Assembly (NCBI RefSeq): GCF_038405225.1
Contig: NZ_CP151657.1
Span: 1,302,001-1,366,000 of the forward strand
Direction of reading: 5' to 3'
Source of the DNA: Arthrobacter citreus
GTDB lineage: Bacteria > Actinomycetota > Actinomycetes > Actinomycetales > Micrococcaceae
Length of the DNA: 64,000 nucleotides
Each line of letters starts with the position of its first letter. The first letter of the stretch is position 1. Shown piece after piece: positions 45,868 to 55,227 of the stretch. The translations under genes were made by a program, and so were the position numbers. The notes beneath the pieces are model-generated. The model did no database searches, had not been told where the DNA came from, and saw only the letters and a program-made list of their open reading frames with translations.

Positions 45868-48711
45868 ATGACTTCCCCGTCGGAGCGGTACCTGGCCGCG
45901 AAACAATTAGCCGAACACTCCAAGACCCAACTGGCGGTTTTTGAGCAGCAGCTGGGCTTTGACCTTGATCCCTTCCAAACTGAAGCGTGCCGGTCCGTCG
46001 AGGCCGGCCGCGGTGTCCTGGTTGCGGCCCCCACCGGAGCGGGCAAGACCGTGGTGGGGGAGTTCGCCGTTTACATGGCGCTCGAACGCGGCCTGAAGGC
46101 GTTCTACACCACTCCGATCAAGGCGCTGAGCAACCAGAAGTACCTGGAACTGTCGGCATCCTACGGCGCGGACCGGGTTGGCCTGCTCACCGGTGACACC
46201 AGCATCAATCCGGACGCCGACGTCGTCGTTATGACCACTGAAGTGCTGCGGAACATGCTGTACTCAAACTCGTCCACGCTGGATGAACTGGGCTACGTGG
46301 TGATGGATGAAGTGCACTATCTTGCCGACCGCTTCCGGGGCGCCGTCTGGGAGGAGGTCATCATCCACCTGAGCTCCGACGTCCAGCTGGTCTCCCTGAG
46401 CGCCACGGTCTCCAATGCGGAGGAATTCGGCGCCTGGCTGGACACCGTCCGCGGAGACACCGACGTTGTGGTGTCCGAGCACCGTCCCGTGCCGCTGTGG
46501 CAGCACGTCATGGTGGGGCGGGACATCATGGACCTCTTCGAGTCCGATGTTTCCTTCGACGAGGCAGCCGAACCCGAGCAGCCGGCCGGCATTCAGGAAA
46601 GGTACCGCGTTAATCCGGAGCTGCTGGAACTGGCCCGGGCAGAGTCCCGGATCAACCAGCGCGGACACTGGGGAGGATCCCGCGGGTCCTCCCGCGGTGG
46701 GCGCCGGGATGCCCCGCGCCGCGGGCATGCCGGACCGCCGATGAGCCGGATTCCCAAGGCTTCCCGCCCCGCCGTCATTGCCCAGCTGGACAAGCGCGGA
46801 CTGCTTCCGGCCATCACCTTCATCTTTTCCCGCAACGGCTGCGAGGGCGCCGTGCGGCAGTGCGTCGACTCCGGCCTGTGGCTGACCACCGAGCCGGAGC
46901 GGCTGGCGATTGCGCGCATGGTGGATGAAGCCAGCCAGGACATTCCCGAGGACGATCTGGAAGTCCTGGGTTTCTGGACCTGGCGGGAGGGCCTGATCCG
47001 CGGATTCGCCGCCCACCATGCCGGCATGCTGCCTACCTTCAAGGAAGTGGTGGAACGGCTGTTCACCGCCGGGCTGGTCCGTGCCGTCTTCGCCACGGAA
47101 ACCCTGGCCCTGGGAATCAACATGCCCGCCCGCACCGTGGTCCTGGAGAAACTGGACAAATTCAACGGTGAAGCGCACGTGGACATCACCGCGGGGGAGT
47201 ACACCCAGCTCACCGGCCGGGCGGGCCGCCGTGGCATCGACGTCGAAGGCCATGCCGTGGTCCTGTGGCAGCCCGGCACCGACCCCGCCGCCGTCGCCGG
47301 CCTGGCCTCGCGCCGAACCTATCCGCTGAACTCAAGTTTCCGGCCGACGTACAACATGAGCATCAACCTCATGGCCCAATTCGGCCGTGAGCGGTCCCGC
47401 GAAATCCTCGAATCCTCCTTTGCGCAGTTCCAGGCAGACCGGTCGGTGGTGGGCCTGGCCAAGCAGGTCAGGTCCCGGGAGGAATCCCTCGCCGGCTACG
47501 AAAAAGCCATGACCTGCCACCTGGGAGATTTCACCGAATACGCTGCCCTGCGCCGGGAGCTGTCCGATGCCGAAGCCCAGGCATCCAAGTCACGGGCACG
47601 GGACCGGCGTTCCGCCGTCGCCGCTTCACTGGACGCGCTGGCACCGGGTGACATCATCCTGGTCAGCGGCGGCCGAAACTCCGGGTACGCCGTGGTGCTG
47701 CCCGGTGATGCACAGCCGAGCAGGGAAGCAAGGACCACGGTCCTGACCGAGGATAAGCAGATCCGGCGGATTACCGCTTCGGAACTGGACGGCGCGGTGG
47801 AGGCCGTTTCGCACATCCGGATTCCCAAGTCCTTCAATTCCCGGGCCGCGAAGGACCGCCGGGATCTTGCGTCCTCGATGCGTAATGCCCTGCATGACCA
47901 CCGGCCGCCCCGGCCTGCCGCCCAGCGCGGCGTCCTGCACGCCGGGGGTGCTGACCGGCGGGAGCGTGCCATCATCGAGCTGCGCCGGAAGCTGCGCGCC
48001 CATCCATGCCACGGATGCAGCGACCGGGAAGACCACGCCCGCTGGGCCGAACGCTGGTGGAAGCTGCGGCGGGAGACGGATAATCTGGCGGCTCAGATCC
48101 GGGGCCGTACCAACACGATCGCCAAAACCTTTGACCGCGTCTGTGACGTCCTGGAGCACTACGGCTACGTTGCCCCGGAGGCCACCGGCCGATCCGCCGT
48201 GACCGCCGCCGGACAAAAGCTGCGCCGGATCTACGGTGAAAAGGACCTGCTGATCGCACTCTCGCTCCAGCACGGGGCGTTTACCGACGTCGATCCGGCC
48301 GAGCTGGCTGCCCTGGCCACCACGCTGGTCTACCAGGCCAAGCGCGAGGAGCGGGGCGTGCGTCCCCGGCTGCCCAGTGTTTCCCTCGAAGTGGCCATGG
48401 ACATCATCGTCCAGCAGTGGTCCCGCCTGACCGACATTGAGGAAGCCCAGCGCCTTCCCCAGACCGGGGAGCCGGAAATGGGACTGGTATGGCCCATGTA
48501 CAAGTGGGCCAAGGGCAAGCACCTCCAGCTTGCGCTCAACGGCACCGAGCTGGCCGCAGGCGACTTTGTCCGGTGGGCCAAACAGGTGATCGATCTGCTG
48601 GACCAGCTCGCGAAGGTCAACGACTTGCCCGACGGCCTGCGCCGGCGCTGCATAGATGCCATCGCTCTGGTCCGCCGGGGCGTCGTCGCATACTCCGCGG
48701 TCAGCGAGTAA
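45868..48711 (+). CDS. helY: DEAD/DEAH-box RNA helicase, Ski2/Mtr4-like (HelY)
   Basis: 947-residue superfamily 2 helicase expected to act in RNA processing or decay. Walker A APTGAGKT near 53, motif II MDEVHYLAD (DEVH), motif III SLSATV, motif VI QLTGRAGRRGID, and a C-terminal DSHCT-type helical domain. A basic Gly/Ser/Arg-rich insertion (about 272-290) resembles an RNA-binding linker. TAGGCT at 45856-45861 ends 6 bases before the ATG, suggesting a leaderless mRNA. The tatA-tatC-helY order after paf genes matches mycobacteria. Confidence 0.93.
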   Translation: MTSPSERYLAAKQLAEHSKTQLAVFEQQLGFDLDPFQTEACRSVEAGRGVLVAAPTGAGKTVVGEFAVYMALERGLKAFYTTPIKALSNQKYLELSASYGADRVGLLTGDTSINPDADVVVMTTEVLRNMLYSNSSTLDELGYVVMDEVHYLADRFRGAVWEEVIIHLSSDVQLVSLSATVSNAEEFGAWLDTVRGDTDVVVSEHRPVPLWQHVMVGRDIMDLFESDVSFDEAAEPEQPAGIQERYRVNPELLELARAESRINQRGHWGGSRGSSRGGRRDAPRRGHAGPPMSRIPKASRPAVIAQLDKRGLLPAITFIFSRNGCEGAVRQCVDSGLWLTTEPERLAIARMVDEASQDIPEDDLEVLGFWTWREGLIRGFAAHHAGMLPTFKEVVERLFTAGLVRAVFATETLALGINMPARTVVLEKLDKFNGEAHVDITAGEYTQLTGRAGRRGIDVEGHAVVLWQPGTDPAAVAGLASRRTYPLNSSFRPTYNMSINLMAQFGRERSREILESSFAQFQADRSVVGLAKQVRSREESLAGYEKAMTCHLGDFTEYAALRRELSDAEAQASKSRARDRRSAVAASLDALAPGDIILVSGGRNSGYAVVLPGDAQPSREARTTVLTEDKQIRRITASELDGAVEAVSHIRIPKSFNSRAAKDRRDLASSMRNALHDHRPPRPAAQRGVLHAGGADRRERAIIELRRKLRAHPCHGCSDREDHARWAERWWKLRRETDNLAAQIRGRTNTIAKTFDRVCDVLEHYGYVAPEATGRSAVTAAGQKLRRIYGEKDLLIALSLQHGAFTDVDPAELAALATTLVYQAKREERGVRPRLPSVSLEVAMDIIVQQWSRLTDIEEAQRLPQTGEPEMGLVWPMYKWAKGKHLQLALNGTELAAGDFVRWAKQVIDLLDQLAKVNDLPDGLRRRCIDAIALVRRGVVAYSAVSE

Positions 48712-48814
48712 CCCGTCACTCCTGCCCGCGTCGGGCCGGCTGCTTCATCCCCAGCCTCATGCCCGAACAACACTGCTTCATAACCAACAGCACTACAGAA
48801 AAACAGGTGAGTCC

Positions 48815-50455
48815 TTGAACACGCAGTCTCCCGCCACCCCGGCGCTGACCCTTTACCGCAATGGGTCCGTTTACAGCGCCGCCGATCCGTTTGCGACGGC
48901 GATGCTGGTGGAGGGGGACACCGTGGCTTGGGTCGGCTCCGAGCATGCCGCGGCGTCCCTGCAGGATGCGCGGATGACGGTCGTGGACCTCCAAGGTGCG
49001 CTTATCACTCCCGGATTCGTGGACGCGCACGCCCACGTGACGGAGACCGGAGCGGCGCTGTCCTCCCTCGACCTCACCGGCGCCGCTTCACTGGCGGAAC
49101 TCCTTGAACTGGTGGCCAAGGCTGCCGCCGGCACTGATGGACTGATCACAGGGTATGGGTGGGACGAGTCGTTGTGGCCCCAACGCCGGGTGCCGACAGC
49201 CGCTGAGCTAGACGCCGCCTCCGGTCACCGGCCCGTGTATTTGGCCCGGACCGACGTGCACTGCGCCGTGGTGTCCGGAACCCTGGCCGCCAACCTGAAA
49301 CTGGCGGAGCATGATGGCTGGGACAACGGCTTTGTGGTGCGGGCAGCCCACACCCTGGCCCGCACCGCTTCCCGGTCCCTGGACCTGGCCCAGCGCTCCC
49401 GCTATCAGCAGGCCGCCCTGAAGCACGCCGCCGGGCAGGGCATGATCGCGGTGACCGAGATGGCGGCGCCGCACATTTCCCCGGTCGAGGACCTGCGCCA
49501 GCTGATGGGCTTGGAAGGGACCCTGGGGGAGTCACCGCTGCCCCAGATCCTTCCCTATTGGGGCCAGCTGGTCCAGACCGAGGCGGAATTGGCTGAAGTC
49601 ACTGCGCCCTTTGACGGCCGGCTGATTGGCCTGGCCGGTGACCTGAACATGGACGGGTCCCTGGGTGCCCGGACCGCTGCGCTTCGTGCGCCCTACACGG
49701 ATGCCGGGGAAACGAGCGGGACGCTGTACCTCACGGCCGAGCAGGCCGGGCGCCATCTGGCGCTGGCCACCCGGGCCGGCCTGCAGGGCGGCTTCCACGT
49801 GATCGGCGACGCCGGGCTGGACACTGTCCTGGCCGGCCTGCGGGCCGCGGCTGCCGAGGTGGGCGAGGAACGCATCCGCGCGTCGCATCACCGCATGGAA
49901 CACGTGGAACTGGCCGACGACGACGCCATTGCCGAACTGGTGCGCTTCGGCGCCGTCGCCAGCATGCAGCCCGGCTTTGACGCCGCCTGGGGTGGCAGTG
50001 GCGGCCTGTACGAGCAGCGGCTGGGGGAGCGGAGCGCGTCCATGAACCGGTTCGCGTCGCTGCTCTCGGCCGGTGTAATGGTTGCCGTGGGGTCGGACTC
50101 GCCGGTGATGTCGATGAGCCCCTGGGCAGCAATCCGCGCTGCCGTGTCGCATTCGAATCCCGCCGAACGGATTTCCGCCCGTGCGGCGTTTATTGGCCAC
50201 ACCCGTGCGGGCTGGCGGGCGGCTGGCGCGGGCAACTTCATGCTCGGACAGCTCGCTCCGGGAGCCCCTGCCTCCTACGCCGTCTGGGAAGTGGAAGAGC
50301 TGATGGTGCAGACCCCCGAGGCCAAGGGCGCCGCATGGAGCACCGATCCGCGGGCCGGAACACCCCTGCTTCCCGCGCTGGACACGGACCACGAGCCCCG
50401 GTGCCTTTTGACGGTCCATGACGGTGCCGAACTTTACCGAGCGGTAGGTTTCTGA
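48815..50455 (+). CDS. Amidohydrolase family protein (YtcJ-like)
   Basis: 546-residue metal-dependent hydrolase of the amidohydrolase_3 group. Metal-site motif DAHAHVTETG near 67-76; further ligands in FHVIGDAGLD and ASHHRMEHVE, then the catalytic Asp in VAVGSDSPVMSM. Substrate unknown. The start is TTG 48815 after AGGTGAG, giving NTQSPATPALTLYRNGSVY; no ATG or GTG lies close by. The frame extends upstream into the helY end, without a start signal. Confidence 0.87.
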   Translation: MNTQSPATPALTLYRNGSVYSAADPFATAMLVEGDTVAWVGSEHAAASLQDARMTVVDLQGALITPGFVDAHAHVTETGAALSSLDLTGAASLAELLELVAKAAAGTDGLITGYGWDESLWPQRRVPTAAELDAASGHRPVYLARTDVHCAVVSGTLAANLKLAEHDGWDNGFVVRAAHTLARTASRSLDLAQRSRYQQAALKHAAGQGMIAVTEMAAPHISPVEDLRQLMGLEGTLGESPLPQILPYWGQLVQTEAELAEVTAPFDGRLIGLAGDLNMDGSLGARTAALRAPYTDAGETSGTLYLTAEQAGRHLALATRAGLQGGFHVIGDAGLDTVLAGLRAAAAEVGEERIRASHHRMEHVELADDDAIAELVRFGAVASMQPGFDAAWGGSGGLYEQRLGERSASMNRFASLLSAGVMVAVGSDSPVMSMSPWAAIRAAVSHSNPAERISARAAFIGHTRAGWRAAGAGNFMLGQLAPGAPASYAVWEVEELMVQTPEAKGAAWSTDPRAGTPLLPALDTDHEPRCLLTVHDGAELYRAVGF

Positions 50456-50457
50456 GC

Positions 50458-50481
50458 GCGGGGGGCCCAAAAAGCCCCCGC
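50458..50481 (+). terminator. Weak hairpin after the amidohydrolase gene
   Basis: A GC-rich stem of 7-8 bp (G-run and GCCCCCGC) with an AAAAA-containing loop; no T-run follows. Confidence 0.4.
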
Positions 50482-50533
50482 GGCTTGCCCGCCTGACCTG
50501 CTAAGACGAGTTCTGTGCCTAGTCAGAGACTTG

Positions 50534-50561
50534 TTGACACATCGGGGACAGCACGTAGGCT
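50534..50561 (+). promoter_or_regulatory. Consensus promoter in the amidohydrolase-ppm gap
   Basis: TTGACA (50534-50539) and TAGGCT (50556-50561) are separated by 16 bases. No open reading frame of normal character starts downstream before ppm at 50980, so the transcript appears non-coding or a long leader. Confidence 0.65.
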
Positions 50562-50567
50562 AGGGGA

Positions 50568-50870
50568 ATCGCAGGCCGGACTTCGGGCAACCGAATCCGC
50601 TGCGCCGGAATAATCAGCACACCGCACAGCTGTGTGAGCGCGTGCCCGGTGGCGTGTGCCAGGTATCAGCCAGGTATCGACCGGGGCGCAGTGCGCACCA
50701 GGGCAGGCTTGACCGTCAGTAGAAAACAGATCCGGCATCAGCCGGTTCTGGCCCGAAGGCGGAAGGGCCTGCCCTTGTGTGTTCCGGCCCCTGAGTGCTC
50801 CTGTGCCGGAGCCCGAGGAGTGGCGGGTAATGGGCCGTGTGCGGGGAGAGGTGTGACCGGCACGGCATCA
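50568..50870 (+). ncRNA. Candidate structured non-coding RNA
   Basis: Downstream of the promoter are five stem-loops in 300 bases. (1) 50577-50599: 9-bp stem with one bulged C and a GCAA (GNRA) tetraloop. (2) 50618-50636: CACAC/GTGTG around the palindrome CACAGCTGTG. (3) AGGGCAGGC/GCCTGCCCT (50700-50708 with 50767-50775) enclosing CAGA-CCGGC/GCCGG-TCTG with an ATCA loop (50727-50750). (4) TCCGGC/GCCGGA (50783-50810). (5) GCCGTG/CACGGC (50834-50866). An 11-bp tandem repeat GCCAGGTATCA/G lies at 50658-50679. I could not match it to RNase P, tmRNA or SRP RNA. It may be a free RNA or a long leader of ppm. Confidence 0.45.
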
Positions 50871-50900
50871 GACCTGGCCACCCGTGCGCAATCGCTCCCA

Positions 50901-50906
50901 TATACT
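50901..50906 (+). promoter_or_regulatory. -10 box of the ppm promoter
   Basis: TATACT is five of six to consensus, 74 bases before the ppm start; no convincing -35 box is seen. Confidence 0.5.
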
Positions 50907-50979
50907 GGAAAGTCTTGCCGGGGTGCCAACCCCACAGGCTGCGTTTATGCGCAGCCTATCCCCAATGAAAGGCGAATGC

Positions 50980-51708
50980 GTGCGCGTCCTGACCATCATC
51001 CCGACCTACAACGAGATCGAGTCTCTCCCCAAGACGCTTCAGCGGCTGCGGGCGGCAGTGCCCGACTCGGATGTACTGATCGCGGACGATAACAGCCCGG
51101 ACGGCACAGGGGCGTACGCGGATGAGATCGCCGCCGTGGACCCCCAGGTCCATGTGCTGCACCGTAAAGGCAAGGAAGGCCTGGGTGCCGCCTACATTGC
51201 CGGTTTCCGCTGGGGCCTGGAGCGGGACTATGACGTCCTGGTCGAGATGGACGCTGACGGTTCCCATAAGCCTGAACAGCTGCCCCTGCTGCTGGAAGCG
51301 GCGGAAGCAGGCGCGGACCTCGTTATTGGCTCACGGTGGGTCTCCGGCGGCTCCGTGGTTAACTGGCCGCTGCACCGGAAGATCCTGTCCCGGGGCGGCA
51401 GCATGTACTCGCGCCTCATGCTGGGAATTGGCGTCCGCGACATTACCGCCGGATACCGCGCCTTCCAGCGCAGCACCCTCGAGAAGCTGGACCTCAATTC
51501 CGTGGAGTCGGTTGGCTACGGCTTCCAGGTGGACATGACCTTCCGGGTGGCCCGCCTGGGGCTCACCATCAAGGAAGTGCCCATTACCTTCGTTGAACGT
51601 GAATTCGGTGCGTCCAAAATGAGCGGCAACATTGTTTTCGAAGCAATGGCCAACGTCACCAAGTGGGGCCTGGGCGCCCGCTGGAAGAAGCTCACCCGGC
51701 GCGGCTAA
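50980..51708 (+). CDS. ppm1: Polyprenol monophosphomannose synthase
   Basis: GT2 glycosyltransferase that transfers mannose from GDP-mannose to polyprenyl phosphate, the donor for lipoglycans and protein mannosylation. 242 residues, only the catalytic domain: [12 protein letters not shown] at the N-terminus, DDNSPDGTG, and the metal-binding EMDADGSH (DxD). There is no lipid-N-acyltransferase domain, unlike M. tuberculosis Ppm1. The GTG at 50980 has AAAGGCGA upstream; an in-frame ATG at 50965 is less likely. Confidence 0.92.
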   Translation: MRVLTIIPTYNEIESLPKTLQRLRAAVPDSDVLIADDNSPDGTGAYADEIAAVDPQVHVLHRKGKEGLGAAYIAGFRWGLERDYDVLVEMDADGSHKPEQLPLLLEAAEAGADLVIGSRWVSGGSVVNWPLHRKILSRGGSMYSRLMLGIGVRDITAGYRAFQRSTLEKLDLNSVESVGYGFQVDMTFRVARLGLTIKEVPITFVEREFGASKMSGNIVFEAMANVTKWGLGARWKKLTRRG

Positions 51709-51739
51709 AGCGTCCTCCTGCTCCAGCAAACGCAGCAGG

Positions 51740-51789
51740 AAAAAGAAGGGAGGGTGGCTGCCAACCGGCAGCCACCCTCCCTTCTTTTT
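51740..51789. terminator. Strong bidirectional terminator between ppm and rbpA
   Basis: A perfect 23-bp inverted repeat with an AACC loop. One foot is a run of A and the other a run of T, so it ends transcripts from both convergent genes. Confidence 0.95.
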
Positions 51790-51852
51790 AGTACAACCTC
51801 CTGGTTGCGCGCAGGTCCCCGATCCTCCGGGTCCTGTGGAACCAGGCGGACG

Positions 51853-52206
51853 CTACTTGGACGCTGAAGCGCGCTCTCCGCGGCGCTCACGCAGAATCGT
51901 GAGGCGGTCCTGGAGGATCTGCTCGAGCTCTTCAATGCTGCGCCGTTCCAGCAGCATGTCCCAGTGCGTACGCACCGGCTTGTCATTGCTGGTGTCCGGC
52001 TTCTCGCCATCCACCAGGAGGGCTTCCTTGCCGGTCTTGGAAACCCAGACCGGAGGAACGTCGGCCTCGGCGGCGAACGTCACGAAGACCCGTTCGCCGT
52101 CCTCGCAGCGGTATTCCACCCGCTGGCGGGGAGCCGGCTCAACACCGGATTCGGTCTCCATGCTCTGCGCGCCGAGGCGCATACCCCGCAGGCTGCGATC
52201 GCTCAT
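51853..52206 (-). CDS. rbpA: RNA polymerase-binding protein RbpA
   Basis: Actinobacteria-specific factor that binds RNA polymerase and the principal sigma factor and stabilises the open complex. 117 residues: MSDRSLRGMRLGAQSMETE (N-terminal tail), core domain RVEYRCEDGERVFVTFAAEADVPPVW cut at the core, basic linker, and sigma-interacting C-terminal helices THWDMLLERRSIEELEQIL. Only one Cys is left, so the zinc-binding form of Streptomyces is not retained. ATG at 52206 follows AGGGAGA; the frame is open 25 codons further. Confidence 0.95.
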   Translation of the reverse strand: MSDRSLRGMRLGAQSMETESGVEPAPRQRVEYRCEDGERVFVTFAAEADVPPVWVSKTGKEALLVDGEKPDTSNDKPVRTHWDMLLERRSIEELEQILQDRLTILRERRGERASASK

Positions 52207-52490
52207 CTTTTCTCCCTCTTCAGTCCGAAGGATCCCGGGGGACCCATCTGTAGTGCTGTTGGTGCCGTTCCGCTCCGGCACGCTAACGTTTGTGCCGCCG
52301 AACGGCCGGACGCAGAAACAGCGTCCAGACCGTATCCGTCCCGCCGACGGCCCGCTAATGTCAACGCCGGTTCCGCGCCAAATGTTCCGGCACAGGGTCC
52401 GCGGCCTGTTTCAGCGGGCTGGCCGGGGGACAGACCCCGGCAAACAACCAATTATACCGGCCGCGGAGGGCCCGCGGTGACCAGAGGTCC
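52207..52490 (-). promoter_or_regulatory. rbpA upstream region
   Basis: 284 bases with no gene. On the minus strand a perfect -10 hexamer TATAAT is at 52456-52451 without a good -35 box. A 7-bp hairpin GCCGGGG/CCCCGGC (52422-52441) follows, which may end the SPFH gene or sit in the rbpA leader. An isolated minus-strand TTGACA is at 52364-52359 with no -10 at the proper spacing. Confidence 0.4.
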
Positions 52491-53513
52491 CTACAGCTGG
52501 GAGTCGGGTGAGTCAGCCAGGGTCGGAGCCGCCGGTGCGGCTGCGGGTGCGGGCGGTGTTGCCCTTCCCGGTGCCGATCCGTTGCCCGACGGTGAACTCG
52601 GCGAGGACCCGTTGGATGCAGGCATATCGGGAACGAAGTTCCCCAGGGCGCTTCCGACTCCCTTGAGTGCCTCGCCCAGCTCGCTGGGGATGATCCACAG
52701 CTTGTTGGACGTGCCCTCGGCCAGTTTGGGCAGGGTCTGCAGGTATTGGTACGCCAGCAGGTTCTGATCCGGACGTCCCTTGTGAATGGCCTCGAACACC
52801 TTGTGAATGGCCTGGGATTCACCGTCGGCCCGAAGAATGTCTGCCTTGGCATCACCTTCGGCCGCGAGAATGGCCGCCTGGCGGCGTCCCTCGGCGTTCA
52901 GGATCTGGGCCTGCTTGGTGCCTTCGGCCGTCAGGATGGTGGCCCGGCGTTCACGCTCGGCACGCATCTGCTTTTCCATGGAATCCTGGATCGACAGGGG
53001 CGGCTCAATGGCCTTGAGCTCAACACGGGAGACGCGGATGCCCCAGCGGCCGGTGGCTTCGTCGAGGACGCCGCGCAGCTGGCCGTTGATGCGGTCTCGG
53101 GACGTCAGTGCTTCCTCGAGGTTCAGCCCGCCCACCACGTTACGCAGTGTTGTGGTGGTGAGCTGCTCCACGGCATGAATGTAGTTGGCAATCTCGTAGG
53201 TGGCGGCCCGGGGGTCGGTGACCTGGAAGTAAACGACCGTATCGATCGAAACCACCAGGCTGTCTTCGGTAATGACCTGCTGCGGAGGGAAGGAGACCAC
53301 CTGCTCGCGGAGGTCCAGCAGCGGCAGCAACCGGTCCACAAAAGGAATCAGGATGGTCAAACCCGGGTTCAGCGTCCGCTGGTACTTACCCAGCCGTTCG
53401 ACGACGCCCGCGCGTGCCTGTGGAATGATCTTGACCGATTTCACCAGGATGACCAGGACAAAAATAATCAGGACAGCCAGAATGATGATGAGGCCGGTGG
53501 TTCCGGGACTCAT
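52491..53513 (-). CDS. SPFH/Band 7 (stomatin-like) membrane protein
   Basis: 340 residues with one N-terminal membrane helix (LIIILAVLIIFVLVILV), then the SPFH domain (about 25-190, with GVVERLGKYQRTLNPGL and RDRINGQL), a long helical region of repeated Ala/Glu heptads (RRQAAILAAEGDAKADIL) and a Pro/Ala/Ser-rich tail. Like QmcA/HflK, it should scaffold membrane microdomains and often partners NfeD; nfeD lies 104 bases upstream on the same strand. Confidence 0.92.
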   Translation of the reverse strand: MSPGTTGLIIILAVLIIFVLVILVKSVKIIPQARAGVVERLGKYQRTLNPGLTILIPFVDRLLPLLDLREQVVSFPPQQVITEDSLVVSIDTVVYFQVTDPRAATYEIANYIHAVEQLTTTTLRNVVGGLNLEEALTSRDRINGQLRGVLDEATGRWGIRVSRVELKAIEPPLSIQDSMEKQMRAERERRATILTAEGTKQAQILNAEGRRQAAILAAEGDAKADILRADGESQAIHKVFEAIHKGRPDQNLLAYQYLQTLPKLAEGTSNKLWIIPSELGEALKGVGSALGNFVPDMPASNGSSPSSPSGNGSAPGRATPPAPAAAPAAPTLADSPDSQL

Positions 53514-53617
53514 ATTCCCCCTTCAGGTTTTGGCGGGCCCGTCCGGGCTTCGCCGTGGTTTGGTGCCGGCGGCGTCTGCCTCCGGGTGGCATGCGCCGTC
53601 ACCGGCGCTGGTGCCTG

Positions 53618-54145
53618 TCAGCGCTGTTCGGTGCCCCGCTCATCAGTGAGCCCCTCCGACGGATGGGAGTCCGCGGAGTGGGCGCCGGAGGGAGCCGCGA
53701 CGACGACGGCGGTGGCTCCGTCGATCCGTGTCACCAGGACCGGTGCCCCGGCCGTGAGGCTGGATCCGTCCGGCGTCCGCGCCGTCCAGATATCCCCGCC
53801 GATCTTCACGGTTCCCGCGGTGCCGGAAACGGCTTCCAAAGTGAATGCGGGCGCGCCGATCAGCCGTTCAACATTGGAGCGCTGGTCCCGTGGGCCGCGC
53901 TCCAGATGCTTCAGGGCCAGCGGGCGGACGAGCACGATCATCAGCAGCGCGACGATGCAGAAGACCACCACCTGCAAAAACAGTGGGGCTCCAAAAATCG
54001 CTGCCAGCATGGCGCCAAGGGCACCCACGGACAGCATGGCGAAGAAAAGATCCAGAGTCAGCGTTTCGATGGCGGCAAGTCCCAGGAAGAGAACGAGCCA
54101 TACGGCCCATCCGTAGTCCAGCAGCCATTGGTATACGTCCTGCAT
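53618..54145 (-). CDS. NfeD-family protein
   Basis: 175 residues: N-terminal hydrophobic helices (about four, 10-80; LDLFFAMLSVGALGAMLAAIFGAP) and a C-terminal OB-fold domain (about 90-155, with LIGAPAFTLEAVSGTAGTVKIGGDIWTAR cut at its core). NfeD proteins are partners of SPFH proteins, here encoded directly downstream. It lacks the N-terminal protease domain of long NfeD, so it is the short NfeD1b type. Confidence 0.9.
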   Translation of the reverse strand: MQDVYQWLLDYGWAVWLVLFLGLAAIETLTLDLFFAMLSVGALGAMLAAIFGAPLFLQVVVFCIVALLMIVLVRPLALKHLERGPRDQRSNVERLIGAPAFTLEAVSGTAGTVKIGGDIWTARTPDGSSLTAGAPVLVTRIDGATAVVVAAPSGAHSADSHPSEGLTDERGTEQR

Positions 54146-54319
54146 GTGGTTCCCTTCGGCTCCGCCGCCTAGGACGGCGGTCGGTTGTGCGGGCGGTGTT
54201 GCCTATTCTGCCGCAAGTGTGCCGGGTTTGTCCCAGTGACACCGTTGCTGGGTATAACGTTTGGGCGCCGCTTTGCGTGTCCTTACGTGATACTGCCGCC
54301 CACCGGAGGGTTTGGAGCG

Positions 54320-55165
54320 TCAGACGGCGCGGAAGAGCTGCAGCGAGAAAGCGGCAGTAACCGGGACGGTGCCCGTTAGCGGCGCAAGGTTCCTGTCCAG
54401 AGCGTCCCGGTCCAGATGCCGGGCCGAGGGACCCATCAGCGCCACGTTGCGGATATCCGCCGCGGACAGCTGCATCGGATATTCGCAGTGCTGGGTTTGC
54501 CCGGGCCGGAAGTGGTCCGCGAGGGCTTCGGCAACCCGGGATTCCTTCTCGTCGCCGATGTCCAGCATTCCGGCCAGCGCACGAATCTCGCGCAGGTGCC
54601 CCGGCTGCGGCGTGACCACCGCGAGGATCCCGTTGTCCCTGAGCACGCGGCGGAACTCCGCGGCGTTCCGGGGGGCAAAAACGTTCAGCACCACGTCCAC
54701 CGATGCATCCGCCAGCGGCAGCGGCCGCCATACATCCCACACCAGGCAGGTGGCAGCGGGCAGCGCGCGGGCGGCCCGCCGGAGCGCAAACTTGGAAATG
54801 TCCAAGGCCAGGACATCCGCGGCAGGCAGTGCCGCGGAGACGGCCTGCAGGTAGTACCCGGTGCCGGCTCCGGCGTCGAGCACGGCGTGTGCGGCGGGAA
54901 CGGATTCCGCAACCAGCCGTGCCAGCTCTTCAGCCATGGGACGGTAATGGCCCGCGCCGAGGAAGTCGACGCGCGCCTGCACCATTTCCGCCGTATCGGC
55001 CTGAAATTTGGTGCCGGCGCCGGTCAGCAGGTTGAAGTAACCCTGACGGGCGGCGTCGAACCGGTGGCCCCTGCCGCAGGCGAGAAAAGGCGTGTCGGCT
55101 GCGGATTCGGCCAGAGGATCCCGGCATACCGGGCACAGCAGAAAAGGCAGGGGAGCGGGGGGCAT
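54320..55165 (-). CDS. rlmA: 23S rRNA (guanine-N1)-methyltransferase, RlmA-like
   Basis: 281 residues. A zinc-ribbon begins the protein (LLCPVCRDPL, with Cys11 and Cys14, Cys30 and His34), followed by the family sequence GYFNLL and a Rossmann domain with LDAGAGTGYYLQ and ALDISKFALRRAAR. The enzyme should methylate G745 or G748 of 23S rRNA; resemblance to TlrB/RlmA(II) means macrolide-site specificity is possible. ATG at 55165 follows TGGAGGA; divergent from the S9 peptidase with 62 bases between. Confidence 0.9.
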   Translation of the reverse strand: MPPAPLPFLLCPVCRDPLAESAADTPFLACGRGHRFDAARQGYFNLLTGAGTKFQADTAEMVQARVDFLGAGHYRPMAEELARLVAESVPAAHAVLDAGAGTGYYLQAVSAALPAADVLALDISKFALRRAARALPAATCLVWDVWRPLPLADASVDVVLNVFAPRNAAEFRRVLRDNGILAVVTPQPGHLREIRALAGMLDIGDEKESRVAEALADHFRPGQTQHCEYPMQLSAADIRNVALMGPSARHLDRDALDRNLAPLTGTVPVTAAFSLQLFRAV

Positions 55166-55227
55166 TCCTCCATCTTAGGTGTGCCGCTGCCGGGGCCGGG
55201 AATCCCCGCAGTAGTAGGCTCGGGCGG

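Noticed and set aside
50534-50980. RNase P RNA, tmRNA or SRP RNA in the amidohydrolase-ppm gap
   Set aside because: The universal RNase P core sequence (GAGGAAAGTCC type), the tmRNA tag frame and the SRP GGAAG core are absent on both strands.
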